Origin: Pseudomonas fluorescens
GTDB taxonomy: Bacteria; Pseudomonadota; Gammaproteobacteria; Pseudomonadales; Pseudomonadaceae
Assembly: GCF_902497855.1 (NCBI RefSeq)
Contig: NZ_CABVHU010000002.1
Location: forward strand, 124,001-188,000
DNA length: 64,000 bases
Direction of reading: 5' to 3'
Under the pieces are notes generated by a model. The model was not told the origin of the DNA and made no database searches. It saw only the letters and a program-made list of their open reading frames with translations. Every line of letters begins with the position of its first letter. The first letter of the stretch is position 1. Made by a program: the position numbers and the translations under genes. Positions 55,217-63,574 of the stretch are shown here, one piece after another.

Positions 55217-56314
55217 ATGAATATCCTTAACGTCATGTGGTCCGGTGGTGCTCCGTACGCATCGATTCACAAGGTTCATCAGCAAATTCTTTCGCAGGCG
55301 GGCCCCGCTGCATCAGTGAAGACCTGGCTGCTGCAAGGCAGCGTGTCCGAGTGTGGGCTGAGCGTTGGCGATGCCCGGGAATGGAAACTGTCCTCTGCCC
55401 GTTTGAAAGGGCGGCATTTCTGGCGGCTGACGAAGCCCTGGATGCAGGCCGGCTTTCAGAAGGCGCTCATGCAGAGTGAGGCGCACCTGCTGTTGCTCGA
55501 TGGTTTGGGCGTCGCGCGCACGCTTTTGCCGCTTCTTGGATCACTGCCACGGATCCGCGCGGTGGTGATTTTTCATGGTTCCACGCGTCTGCGTGCTGCG
55601 GATCGAGCGCTCTTTGCGCAGCTCAGTGCGTCTTCCCGGCTGACGTTGGTTGCAGTGTCCAATACCTTGGCCACCCAGCTGAGCGACGACCTCCAATTGC
55701 CCGTGATGACCCTGCGCAGTGCGTTCGACCCCACCTCCTACCGTTCGGCAGTGCTCTCGCGAGAGCAGGCCCGTGCCCGGTTGGGATTGCCCCTGGATCA
55801 TACGCCGGTGCTCGGTGCGGTCGGACGATTCGAGGACAAGAAGGGTTTTGCGTGTCTGTTCGAGGCTTTTACTTCGGCCTTGCAGCAACGACCCGATCTG
55901 CGCCTGGTGATCATTGGCGAAGGCTCGACCCGGGCAGCGCTGCAAGCGCGCATCGACCACCTGGGATTGAGTGCCCGTGTCTCGTTGCCAGGTCATCTGA
56001 ACGAGGCAGCGCAGCTTTACAGCGCCTTCGACTGGGTCGCAATCCCTTCACTCAGCGAGGGGCTGGGGCTGATCATGCAAGAGGCGGTGATGGCGGGCGT
56101 GCCGGTCATCTCCAGCGAATTGCCGGTGTTCCGCGAGCAATTGGCTCACACGGGCTGGTACGCCGCCGTCGATGATGTCAGTGCCTGGCGCGATGCCATC
56201 GTGCGTGCGTTCAGCGTCTCTGCGAAAGACGTCGCAGCGACGCAGTACCTGGAACTGGCGCCGGACCAGGCCTGGTCGGACTTCAGTCAAGTCGCCCGCC
56301 GATTGCTCTCATGA
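55217..56314 (+). CDS. Family 4 glycosyltransferase
   Basis: 365 aa GT-B enzyme: AVGRFEDKKGFACLFEAF and PSLSEGLGLIMQEAVMAGVP (EX7E-type donor site). ATG 55217 starts the conserved NILNVMWSGGAP; a GTG at 55169 directly after the preceding stop is in frame but lacks a ribosome site. It is probably an outer-core transferase of strain-specific structure, as I know of no equivalent in P. aeruginosa at this place. It overlaps the convergent gene at 56309 by 6 bases. Confidence 0.82.
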   Translation: MNILNVMWSGGAPYASIHKVHQQILSQAGPAASVKTWLLQGSVSECGLSVGDAREWKLSSARLKGRHFWRLTKPWMQAGFQKALMQSEAHLLLLDGLGVARTLLPLLGSLPRIRAVVIFHGSTRLRAADRALFAQLSASSRLTLVAVSNTLATQLSDDLQLPVMTLRSAFDPTSYRSAVLSREQARARLGLPLDHTPVLGAVGRFEDKKGFACLFEAFTSALQQRPDLRLVIIGEGSTRAALQARIDHLGLSARVSLPGHLNEAAQLYSAFDWVAIPSLSEGLGLIMQEAVMAGVPVISSELPVFREQLAHTGWYAAVDDVSAWRDAIVRAFSVSAKDVAATQYLELAPDQAWSDFSQVARRLLS

Positions 56315-56914
56315 CGGCAGGACGGCTTGCTCCAACGCTTGCATTGGAAAGCTGCCGTTCAGGTTCTCTCGGGCAATATAGCGGGCGAAGTGTTGCAGGT
56401 TGCGCTTGATCAGACGCCTGGGCAGCGGTGCCTGCAGGAAACGCATGTCCGCCACGTCGATCAGGCCCATGCGGTTGTCCGGCGTCACCACGATGTTTCC
56501 CAGGTGCAATGAACGAAAATAGATCCCCGACGCATGCAGACTGCGGATCAGGCCTGCCAGAGCAGGCAGGTTCTGTTGCCAGTTGAAACCTTCCTTGTCG
56601 GCAATCTGGCGCAGGGTTTCTCCCGGCAGCGGCCGATAAAGCACAGCCGTCATGCCGGGGGCTTGCAGTCGAAAGAACTGCAGGACCTCAAAGGTGGGCA
56701 CACCGAGTTTTTGCAGTTCGATGGCGTTGTCGATGAAGCGCTTCGAATACGGACGAAACATTGCGGAAGAAAAAATACGTTTGCGCCGGAACAGTTTGAG
56801 GATATTCCCGTCCTGCAACAGGTAGACTTTCGGGCCGAAGCTATCGGCCTCCAGTATTCTGGCGCCTTCAATCATTCGATTTAAAGCGTCTTGCGCAAGT
56901 CGGGAGCATTGCAT
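56309..56914 (-). CDS. InaA-family kinase-fold protein lacking the catalytic Asp (PA4998-like)
   Basis: About 201 aa if begun at ATG 56914 (longer starts exist up to 56986). VYLLQDGNILKLFRRKR gives the ATP-site Lys. The catalytic loop is IYFRSLHLGNIV: the expected Asp is Ser, while the Asn and the metal-site Asp of LIDVADM are kept. Pseudomonad homologues are often named toluene tolerance protein. It is the only minus-strand gene in the LPS block, ending convergent with the glycosyltransferase and starting divergent from waaL. Confidence 0.8.
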   Translation of the reverse strand: MQCSRLAQDALNRMIEGARILEADSFGPKVYLLQDGNILKLFRRKRIFSSAMFRPYSKRFIDNAIELQKLGVPTFEVLQFFRLQAPGMTAVLYRPLPGETLRQIADKEGFNWQQNLPALAGLIRSLHASGIYFRSLHLGNIVVTPDNRMGLIDVADMRFLQAPLPRRLIKRNLQHFARYIARENLNGSFPMQALEQAVLPS

Positions 56915-57025
56915 CGTAGAAAGCCTTGTTGGAATAGCGGGGCACCGTGGCGGGCAATGATGCCGAAAAGTTTCAGTTTTAACCATGCCGGGTTAGGCAT
57001 GGCGAACCAATCAAGGAGCACATTG

Positions 57026-58198
57026 ATGCAGGAAACACGCTGGGCGCAAGCATGGATGACGGTCGGTCTGCTGTGGTTCCTGTTGGCCATCGCCGTTGCG
57101 CCGACCAATAAGCTCTATCAGCAGGGCCTGGTCGCCATGCTCTGGCTGCCGGCCTTGATGTTCGCCTGGTCGACACGGGCAAGGCTCGCAGAACTGCTTG
57201 ATAAGCAGCGCTGGGTCTACCTGCCATTGCTCGGACTGATGGTCTGGTCATTGATCAGCCTTTCATGGACCAACGTCGAGGACCCGGGTCGCGAAGCCAA
57301 GCGTTTGCTGTACATCAGTGTGTTTGTGCTGTTCTTCCCGGTCTTTGCCAATGCCCGGCCCGAGCGGGTCATACGCGTCATGCAATGGGGCGGCTTGGGG
57401 TTGGCGTTGACTGCGTTGGCGGCGATGGTCAGGTTTTACGTGATCAATGGCAACGTCTGGTATGCGCGCGTCGAGGGTTTGGGCGAGTTGGCTCATCCGA
57501 TTCTGGGGGGCTACGTCATCGGGCTGGCGGCCGTATGGCTTGTGCATTGGGTCCCGCGGGATCGTTGGATGCAAGCCGTCTGGGCGTTTGCGCTGGGATT
57601 GCTTGGGGTCTTCGTCGTGCTGAGCCAGAGCCGTGGTGCTGCGTTGGCGTTGTTTCTGACGTTGCTCGCCATGCCGATCTGGTGCCGCGATCGCCGCAGC
57701 CGCATCATTGCCGTGTCGGCATTGACAGTCGCAATGCTGGCTTTCTGGTTTCTCGAGCCTCTGGTGTTGGCCCGTGGCGTTTCCTATCGTCCGCAAATCC
57801 TGATGGCAAGCCTGCAAATGATCGCCGAACATCCGTGGCAGGGGTTGGGGCTGGGTGGCGCCTATAGAGTGTTCGCCGACGGCATCTACTTTGACCATGC
57901 GCATAACCTGTTCACCCATGTCGCCATCGAGCTGGGCGTGCCGGGCCTGTTATTGTGGTGCGCGGCATGGATTGCAATCCTGTATCAAGCCTGGAAGGCC
58001 CGGGAAACACTCTATGGCCAAGGTGTCATCGGCATCTGGCTATTTTCGTCCCTGGCCATGCAATTCGACGCGGCCAGCCTGACCGGAACGCCAAGGGCGG
58101 AGTGGTTCATCAGTTGGTTGCCCGTAGGTCTGGCCAGTGTTTTGGTGTGGGCGCGGGCCGATTCCGGCGCTTGTGATAAAATTTCGCGTTCTTCCTAA
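57026..58198 (+). CDS. waaL: O-antigen ligase (WaaL-type)
   Basis: 390 aa with about ten to twelve membrane segments. The large periplasmic loop carries SYRPQILMASLQMIAEHPWQ and FDHAHNLFTHVAIELGVPG, with the conserved His of the Wzy/WaaL fold. It joins undecaprenyl-linked O polysaccharide to lipid A-core at the periplasmic face. AAGGAG 7 bases before ATG 57026 decides the start; the frame is open upstream into the divergent gene. Confidence 0.85.
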   Translation: MQETRWAQAWMTVGLLWFLLAIAVAPTNKLYQQGLVAMLWLPALMFAWSTRARLAELLDKQRWVYLPLLGLMVWSLISLSWTNVEDPGREAKRLLYISVFVLFFPVFANARPERVIRVMQWGGLGLALTALAAMVRFYVINGNVWYARVEGLGELAHPILGGYVIGLAAVWLVHWVPRDRWMQAVWAFALGLLGVFVVLSQSRGAALALFLTLLAMPIWCRDRRSRIIAVSALTVAMLAFWFLEPLVLARGVSYRPQILMASLQMIAEHPWQGLGLGGAYRVFADGIYFDHAHNLFTHVAIELGVPGLLLWCAAWIAILYQAWKARETLYGQGVIGIWLFSSLAMQFDAASLTGTPRAEWFISWLPVGLASVLVWARADSGACDKISRSS

Positions 58199-58213
58199 CC
58201 AGTGAGCTCTACG

Positions 58214-60022
58214 ATGAGTGACGCACCGCCCGACGCGGGACAGGATTCCAGCTTGAAAATCTATTTTCGGCTGTTGGGGTATGTAAAACCCTATACCGGC
58301 CTTTTCCTGCTGAGTATCGTGGGCTTCGTGATCTTTGCCTCCACTCAGCCCATGCTGGCGGGGATTCTCAAATATTTCGTCGACGGCCTGAGCAATCCTG
58401 AAGCGGTGCTCTTCCCCAACGTCCCCTACCTGAAAGACTTGCAGTTGCTGATGGCCGTGCCGTTGCTGATCATCCTGATCGCCGCGTGGCAAGGCCTGGG
58501 ATCATTCCTGGGCAACTACTTCCTGGCGAAGGTTTCCCTGGGCCTGGTCCACGACCTGCGTGTCGAGTTGTTCAACAAGCTGCTGGTACTGCCCAATCGC
58601 TATTTTGATACCCACAACTCCGGGCATCTGATCTCGCGCATCACCTTCAACGTGACCATGGTGACCGGCGCAGCGACGGACGCCATCAAGGTGGTCATCC
58701 GTGAAGGCCTGACCGTGGTATTCCTGTTTGCCTACCTGGTGTGGATGAACTGGAAACTGACGATCGTGATGCTGGCGATCCTGCCGGTCATCGCGTTCAT
58801 GGTCGGCAATACCAGCAAGAAATTTCGCAAGCAGAGCAAGAAGATCCAGGTGGCGATGGGCGACGTGACACACGTGGCCTCCGAGACCATCCAAGGCTAT
58901 CGCGTGGTGCGCAGCTTCGGTGGCGAGAACTATGAAAAGCGTCGTTTTGCCGAGGCCAGTCAGGGCAACACCGACAAACAGTTGCGCATGACCAAGACCG
59001 GTGCGGTGTACACGCCCATGCTGCAGTTGGTGATCTATACCGCCATGGCCGTGCTGATGTTCCTGGTGCTGTTCCTGCGCGGCGACGCCTCCGCCGGTGA
59101 CCTGGTGGCCTACATCACTGCGGCGGGCCTGTTGCCCAAGCCGATTCGACAGCTGTCGGAAGTCAGTTCCACCATCCAGAAAGGCGTCGCCGGTGCCGAA
59201 AGCATTTTCGAACAGCTGGACGTCGAGCCTGAGGTCGACAGCGGCACCGTCGAACGTGAGCGCGTCAGCGGCCACCTGGAGGTGCGCAACCTGAGTTTCA
59301 CTTACCCGGGGACCGAGCGTGAAGTGCTGAAAAACATCAACTTCACTGCGGCACCGGGGCAAATGATCGCCCTGGTCGGTCGGTCGGGGAGCGGCAAGTC
59401 GACCCTGGCCAGCCTGATTCCGCGTTTCTACCACCACGACGTCGGCGAAATCCTGCTCGATGACGTGGAAATCGAAGACTATCGCCTGCGCAACCTGCGT
59501 CGGCATGTGGCGCAAGTCACGCAGCATGTGACCCTGTTCAACGACACCATTGCCAACAACATCGCCTACGGTGACCTGGCTGATGCACCGCGTGCCGATA
59601 TCGAGAAGGCCGCCACGGATGCCTACGCGATGGACTTCATCTCGGAAATGCCCCAGGGGCTGGACACTCAGGTCGGGGAAAACGGCGTGTTGCTGTCCGG
59701 CGGACAGCGTCAGCGTCTGGCGATTGCCCGTGCCCTGTTGAAGAATGCACCCTTGCTGATTCTTGACGAAGCGACGTCGGCGCTCGATACCGAGTCCGAG
59801 CGGCATATTCAGGCGGCCCTGGATCATGTCATGAAAGGTCGCACCACCCTGGTGATCGCGCATCGGTTGTCGACCATCGAGAAAGCCGATCTGATCCTGG
59901 TCATGGACCATGGGGAAATCGTCGAGCGTGGCACCCACGCCCAGTTGCTGGCGCAAAACGGCTACTATTCGCGCCTGCATGCGATGGGGCTGGACGAGCC
60001 GGTATCGGCCGGCATCGCCTGA
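58214..60022 (+). CDS. msbA: Lipid A export ABC transporter MsbA
   Basis: 602 aa half-transporter. Six membrane segments (about 25-310), then the ATPase domain with Walker A GRSGSGKST, signature LSGGQRQRLAIARALL and Walker B LLILDEATSALD. It flips lipid A-core across the inner membrane, the step before WaaL ligation. ATG 58214 is preferred over a GTG four codons upstream. Only 15 bases separate it from waaL. Confidence 0.95.
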   Translation: MSDAPPDAGQDSSLKIYFRLLGYVKPYTGLFLLSIVGFVIFASTQPMLAGILKYFVDGLSNPEAVLFPNVPYLKDLQLLMAVPLLIILIAAWQGLGSFLGNYFLAKVSLGLVHDLRVELFNKLLVLPNRYFDTHNSGHLISRITFNVTMVTGAATDAIKVVIREGLTVVFLFAYLVWMNWKLTIVMLAILPVIAFMVGNTSKKFRKQSKKIQVAMGDVTHVASETIQGYRVVRSFGGENYEKRRFAEASQGNTDKQLRMTKTGAVYTPMLQLVIYTAMAVLMFLVLFLRGDASAGDLVAYITAAGLLPKPIRQLSEVSSTIQKGVAGAESIFEQLDVEPEVDSGTVERERVSGHLEVRNLSFTYPGTEREVLKNINFTAAPGQMIALVGRSGSGKSTLASLIPRFYHHDVGEILLDDVEIEDYRLRNLRRHVAQVTQHVTLFNDTIANNIAYGDLADAPRADIEKAATDAYAMDFISEMPQGLDTQVGENGVLLSGGQRQRLAIARALLKNAPLLILDEATSALDTESERHIQAALDHVMKGRTTLVIAHRLSTIEKADLILVMDHGEIVERGTHAQLLAQNGYYSRLHAMGLDEPVSAGIA

Positions 60023-60026
60023 GCCG

Positions 60027-60057
60027 GCGAGAGGGTGGGCCTGGCTCACCCTCTCGC
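60027..60057 (+). promoter_or_regulatory. Perfect hairpin directly after msbA
   Basis: GCGAGAGGGTG (60027-60037) and CACCCTCTCGC (60047-60057) form an 11-bp stem with a 9-base loop, beginning 4 bases after the msbA stop. No T-run follows, so it may act as a 3'-end protector or a weak terminator before hldE. Confidence 0.6.
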
Positions 60058-60203
60058 ACGCCCGACGTGCAATGCGTTCGGCGATATGCGCTCAACCATG
60101 AATAGAAAACCCTGCCGAATCATCCCGTTGCAGCCGTCACACAAGCCCATGCCAAGCCTGTGTTAATATCGCGCCCCTGTTCATTCTGTATGTGGGTTGC
60201 ACC

Positions 60204-61628
60204 ATGAAGTTGTCCATGCCGCGATTCGATCAAGCCCCTGTCTTGGTGGTCGGCGATGTCATGCTCGACCGTTACTGGCATGGTGGTACCTCACGGATTT
60301 CCCCTGAGGCGCCGGTACCGGTGGTCAAGGTCGAGCAAATCGAGGACCGCCCGGGCGGTGCCGCCAACGTTGCGTTGAACATTGCCGCCCTGGGTGCCCC
60401 GGCGTCGCTGGTCGGCGTCACCGGCGACGATGAAGCCGCCGACAGCCTGGTCAATAGCCTCAAGGGCGCGGGCGTGCGTGCCTTGTTCCAGCGCATCGCG
60501 CACCAGCCGACCATCGTCAAGCTGCGGGTCATGAGTCGTCACCAGCAACTGCTGCGTATCGACTTCGAAGAACCCTTCGCCACCGACGCCCTGGCGTTGG
60601 GCGAGCAGGTCGACGAACTGCTCGAAGGCATCAAGGTGCTGGTACTGTCGGATTACGGCAAAGGCGCACTGAAAAACCATCAGGTGCTGATCCAGGCCGC
60701 CCGTGCCCGCGGTATTCCGGTGCTGGCCGACCCCAAGGGCAAGGATTTCTCCATCTACCGTGGTGCGAGCCTGATCACGCCGAACCTGAGCGAATTCGAA
60801 GCCATCGTCGGTGGCTGCGCCGATGAGCACGAGTTGGTGAGCAAGGGTGCGCAGTTGATGCATGACCTGGACCTCGGCGCATTGCTGGTGACCCGTGGCG
60901 AACACGGCATGACCTTGCTGCGCCCGGATCATCCGGCGTTGCACCTGCCGGCCCGTGCCCGTGAAGTGTTCGACGTGACCGGTGCCGGCGACACGGTGAT
61001 TTCCACCCTGGCGGCAGCGATAGCCGCCGGTGAAGAACTGCCCCACGCGGTGGCCCTGGCCAACCTGGCGGCGGGCATCGTGGTCGGCAAGCTCGGTACG
61101 GCGGCCATCAGCGCCCCGGAACTGCGGCGGGCCATCCAGCGTGAAGAAGGTTCCGAGCGCGGTGTGCTGGGTCTCGAGCAGTTGTTGCTGGCGGTCGACG
61201 ATGCGCGTGCGCACAACGAGAAGATCGTCTTCACCAATGGTTGTTTCGACATTCTGCACGCCGGCCATGTGACCTACCTCGAACAGGCGCGGGCCCAGGG
61301 CGATCGTTTGATCGTGGCGGTCAACGACGATGCGTCGGTCAGCCGGCTGAAAGGGCCGGGTCGCCCGATCAACAGCGTCGACCGTCGCATGGCCGTACTG
61401 GCGGGGCTGGGCGCTGTGGACTGGGTGATCAGTTTCGCTGAAGGCACCCCGGAAAACCTGCTGCGCGAAGTCAAGCCGGACGTGCTGGTCAAGGGCGGTG
61501 ATTACGGGATCGAACAGGTGGTCGGTGCGGACATCGTGGCGGCCTACGGCGGAATCGTGAAGGTGCTGGGGCTGGTTGAAAACAGCTCGACTACGGCGAT
61601 TGTCGAGAAGATCCGCAAATCCGAATGA
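60204..61628 (+). CDS. hldE: Bifunctional heptose kinase/adenylyltransferase HldE
   Basis: 474 aa. The N-terminal PfkB-type kinase domain (1-320) has DVMLDRYWHG, RPGGAANVALN and VTGAGDTVIS (catalytic base). The C-terminal nucleotidyltransferase domain (about 340-474) has FTNGCFDILHAGHVTYLEQA. It makes ADP-heptose precursor used by WaaC/WaaF. ATG 60204 starts the conserved part. Both domains are intact. Confidence 0.96.
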   Translation: MKLSMPRFDQAPVLVVGDVMLDRYWHGGTSRISPEAPVPVVKVEQIEDRPGGAANVALNIAALGAPASLVGVTGDDEAADSLVNSLKGAGVRALFQRIAHQPTIVKLRVMSRHQQLLRIDFEEPFATDALALGEQVDELLEGIKVLVLSDYGKGALKNHQVLIQAARARGIPVLADPKGKDFSIYRGASLITPNLSEFEAIVGGCADEHELVSKGAQLMHDLDLGALLVTRGEHGMTLLRPDHPALHLPARAREVFDVTGAGDTVISTLAAAIAAGEELPHAVALANLAAGIVVGKLGTAAISAPELRRAIQREEGSERGVLGLEQLLLAVDDARAHNEKIVFTNGCFDILHAGHVTYLEQARAQGDRLIVAVNDDASVSRLKGPGRPINSVDRRMAVLAGLGAVDWVISFAEGTPENLLREVKPDVLVKGGDYGIEQVVGADIVAAYGGIVKVLGLVENSSTTAIVEKIRKSE

Positions 61629-61642
61629 CGCGTTGATCGTTT

Positions 61643-61748
61643 GATCGTTCCCACGTTCCGCGTGGGAACGCCTCCATGGACGCTCTGCGTCCGCTTTGAG
61701 ACGCGGAGCGTCTCGGGCTGCATTCCCACGCGGAGCGTGGGAACGATC
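61643..61748. repeat. Palindromic repeat, class C, copy 3
   Basis: Same architecture as 15086-15190 and 27609-27718, starting GATCGTTCCCACG and ending in the reverse complement CGTGGGAACGATC. It fills the space between the convergent ends of hldE (14 bases away) and the Nudix-like gene (12 bases away). Confidence 0.9.
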
Positions 61749-61760
61749 AAACGGCAGCAC

Positions 61761-62729
61761 CTACAGGCTGACTTTTTTACGCGGCACGATCTTCTTCAGC
61801 AACTGCTTCGCTTTGCCGCGCAACCGCGCCAGGCCGGAATCCTTCCCCGGTGGGGTCAACCCCTGCTGCCGCACCCAATCCTTCCAGCGAATCCGCTCAT
61901 CGCGTACCAGCCAGCCTTCCTGTCGGGCGAAACTTTCTGCCAGGTACAACCCGCGAGTGCTCGCCGGGTACAACTGGTCCTTTTTCAAGGTAAAGAGCTC
62001 GGCCATCGGCAGGCCGTCTTGCAGTGGCATCAAATAAAGGTCGGGACGCTTGCGGTCGAGCCGGGCCACCAGTTGATCGCCTTCCAGTCGCTCGTCGACG
62101 TGAAACAGGCTCAGGGATTTGGCTTCCCTGGGCACTTCCAGGCGCAGGTCATAGATCAGTTGCAACGAAGCGGTCGGCAAGTGCACGTAAGCCCGCGGAC
62201 GTTCGATCAGCTGCAGGTTGGCGCAACGCACCGGTCGCGCCGCGCCGGACAACGGGGTCAGGCGAAAAGGCATGGCTTCACGGTAATGCAGGGCCGAAGC
62301 GTAGGGCGCCGGCAACCAGGTGTCGTTGAAACGCCCGCCGAGCCAGCCTTCCGGCGTTTCCAGCAGGCACTCTTCGGCAATCTCCTGGATCGCGGTGTGA
62401 AGCGGCAGGTTCAGCTCGTGGGCCGGCACGTAACCGGAGATCAGCTTGAGCACCACATCGCCACGGTCTTGCCGCCGCTGACGCACCAACACCCAGTAAT
62501 CGCGATTCTGCCAATGCAGGGTCAGGCGCACCGAGACCCCCAGGTTGGCCAGTTCCAGGGCGAAGCGTTCGGTGTCGGCCACGGTTACCGGGCGGCGACG
62601 TTGCAGGGTCTGGGAAAAATTGAGCGGCATCCCGACGCTCTGATAACTCAAGCCTTCGGGAGTCGCTTCGACGAATAACGGCAGGGTCTTGAAGTTGCTC
62701 GGGTTCTTTCTTATGAGCGTACGCGGCAT
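61761..62729 (-). CDS. Conserved pseudomonad protein with a Nudix-like box
   Basis: 322 aa, family not recognised with certainty. At about residues 99-126 it shows GYVPAHELNLPLHT and QEIAEECLL. This resembles the Nudix box (G, five residues, E, then RE-U-x-EE-x-GU), with R changed to Q, the final G lost, and two extra residues between the halves. The C-terminus is very basic (LRGKAKQLLKKIVPRKK). AGGAG lies 6 bases before the ATG. It may be a divergent Nudix hydrolase; homologues in Pseudomonas carry uninformative names. Confidence 0.7.
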   Translation of the reverse strand: MPRTLIRKNPSNFKTLPLFVEATPEGLSYQSVGMPLNFSQTLQRRRPVTVADTERFALELANLGVSVRLTLHWQNRDYWVLVRQRRQDRGDVVLKLISGYVPAHELNLPLHTAIQEIAEECLLETPEGWLGGRFNDTWLPAPYASALHYREAMPFRLTPLSGAARPVRCANLQLIERPRAYVHLPTASLQLIYDLRLEVPREAKSLSLFHVDERLEGDQLVARLDRKRPDLYLMPLQDGLPMAELFTLKKDQLYPASTRGLYLAESFARQEGWLVRDERIRWKDWVRQQGLTPPGKDSGLARLRGKAKQLLKKIVPRKKVSL

Positions 62730-62761
62730 GTCGGCTCCTGCTTAAGGCCGCGTTGGCGGCA

Positions 62762-63574
62762 TCAGTTTCTACGTAGGACCTGGGCAACGGTCGCGACGTT
62801 GTGGGCGAGGTGCAGCGGATTGATGGTCCCGACAATAGCACTGGCGACACCCGGATGTTCAAACAACAATTCGAAGCTGGCGCGTACCGGGTCCACACCC
62901 GGGCTCAGGCAGACGTGACCGCTGGCGAGGGCTTTTTTCACCAGGATGGCTTTGCCGTGGGCAGCAGCATAGTCAATGACCGGCTTCTCGTTCTGTTCGT
63001 TCAGATTGTAGGTGACCATGGCGCAATCACCTTGTTCCAGAGCCCTCAAACCGCCTTCGACGGTTTTGCCGGAAAAGCCGAAACCACGAATCTTGCCTTC
63101 GGCCTTGAGCTCGGCAAGAGTTGCATAGGCTTCGCTGTCATTGAGGATCGCCAGGTCGTTGCCATCGGAGTGCACCAGCACCAGGTCGATAAAATCAGTT
63201 TCCAGACGTTGCAGACTGCGTTCCACCGAGAGTCGGGTATGCGCGGCACTGAAATCGTGTCGGGACTGACCGTCGGCAAACTCTTCGCCGACCTTGCTGA
63301 CGATCACCCAGTCCTGACGCTGACCACGTAATAGCGGGCCAAGGCGTTCTTCGCTGCGGCCATAGGCCGGGGCCGTGTCGATCAGGTTGATGCCCAGGTC
63401 GCGCGCGAGTTTGAGCAGCATGCGCGCTTCGTCATCGCCGGGGATCTGGAAACCGTTGGGGTACTTTACACCTTGGTCGCGGCCGAGTTTGACGGTGCCA
63501 AGTCCCAAAGGGGAAACCATCAGGCCAGTACTGCCCAATGGGCGATGCAGATCGTGCAGGGTCGGTTGGCTCAT
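62762..63574 (-). CDS. Aldo/keto reductase
   Basis: 270 aa TIM-barrel oxidoreductase. LGTVKLGRDQGVKYPNGFQI, NLIDTAPAYGRSEERLG (catalytic Asp and Tyr), IVSKVGEEF and VDLVLVHSDG-type strand are typical of NADPH-dependent aldo/keto reductases of the voltage-channel-beta/perakine-like group. The substrate is unknown. Its start overlaps the upstream gene by ATGA, so the two are co-translated. Confidence 0.88.
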   Translation of the reverse strand: MSQPTLHDLHRPLGSTGLMVSPLGLGTVKLGRDQGVKYPNGFQIPGDDEARMLLKLARDLGINLIDTAPAYGRSEERLGPLLRGQRQDWVIVSKVGEEFADGQSRHDFSAAHTRLSVERSLQRLETDFIDLVLVHSDGNDLAILNDSEAYATLAELKAEGKIRGFGFSGKTVEGGLRALEQGDCAMVTYNLNEQNEKPVIDYAAAHGKAILVKKALASGHVCLSPGVDPVRASFELLFEHPGVASAIVGTINPLHLAHNVATVAQVLRRN

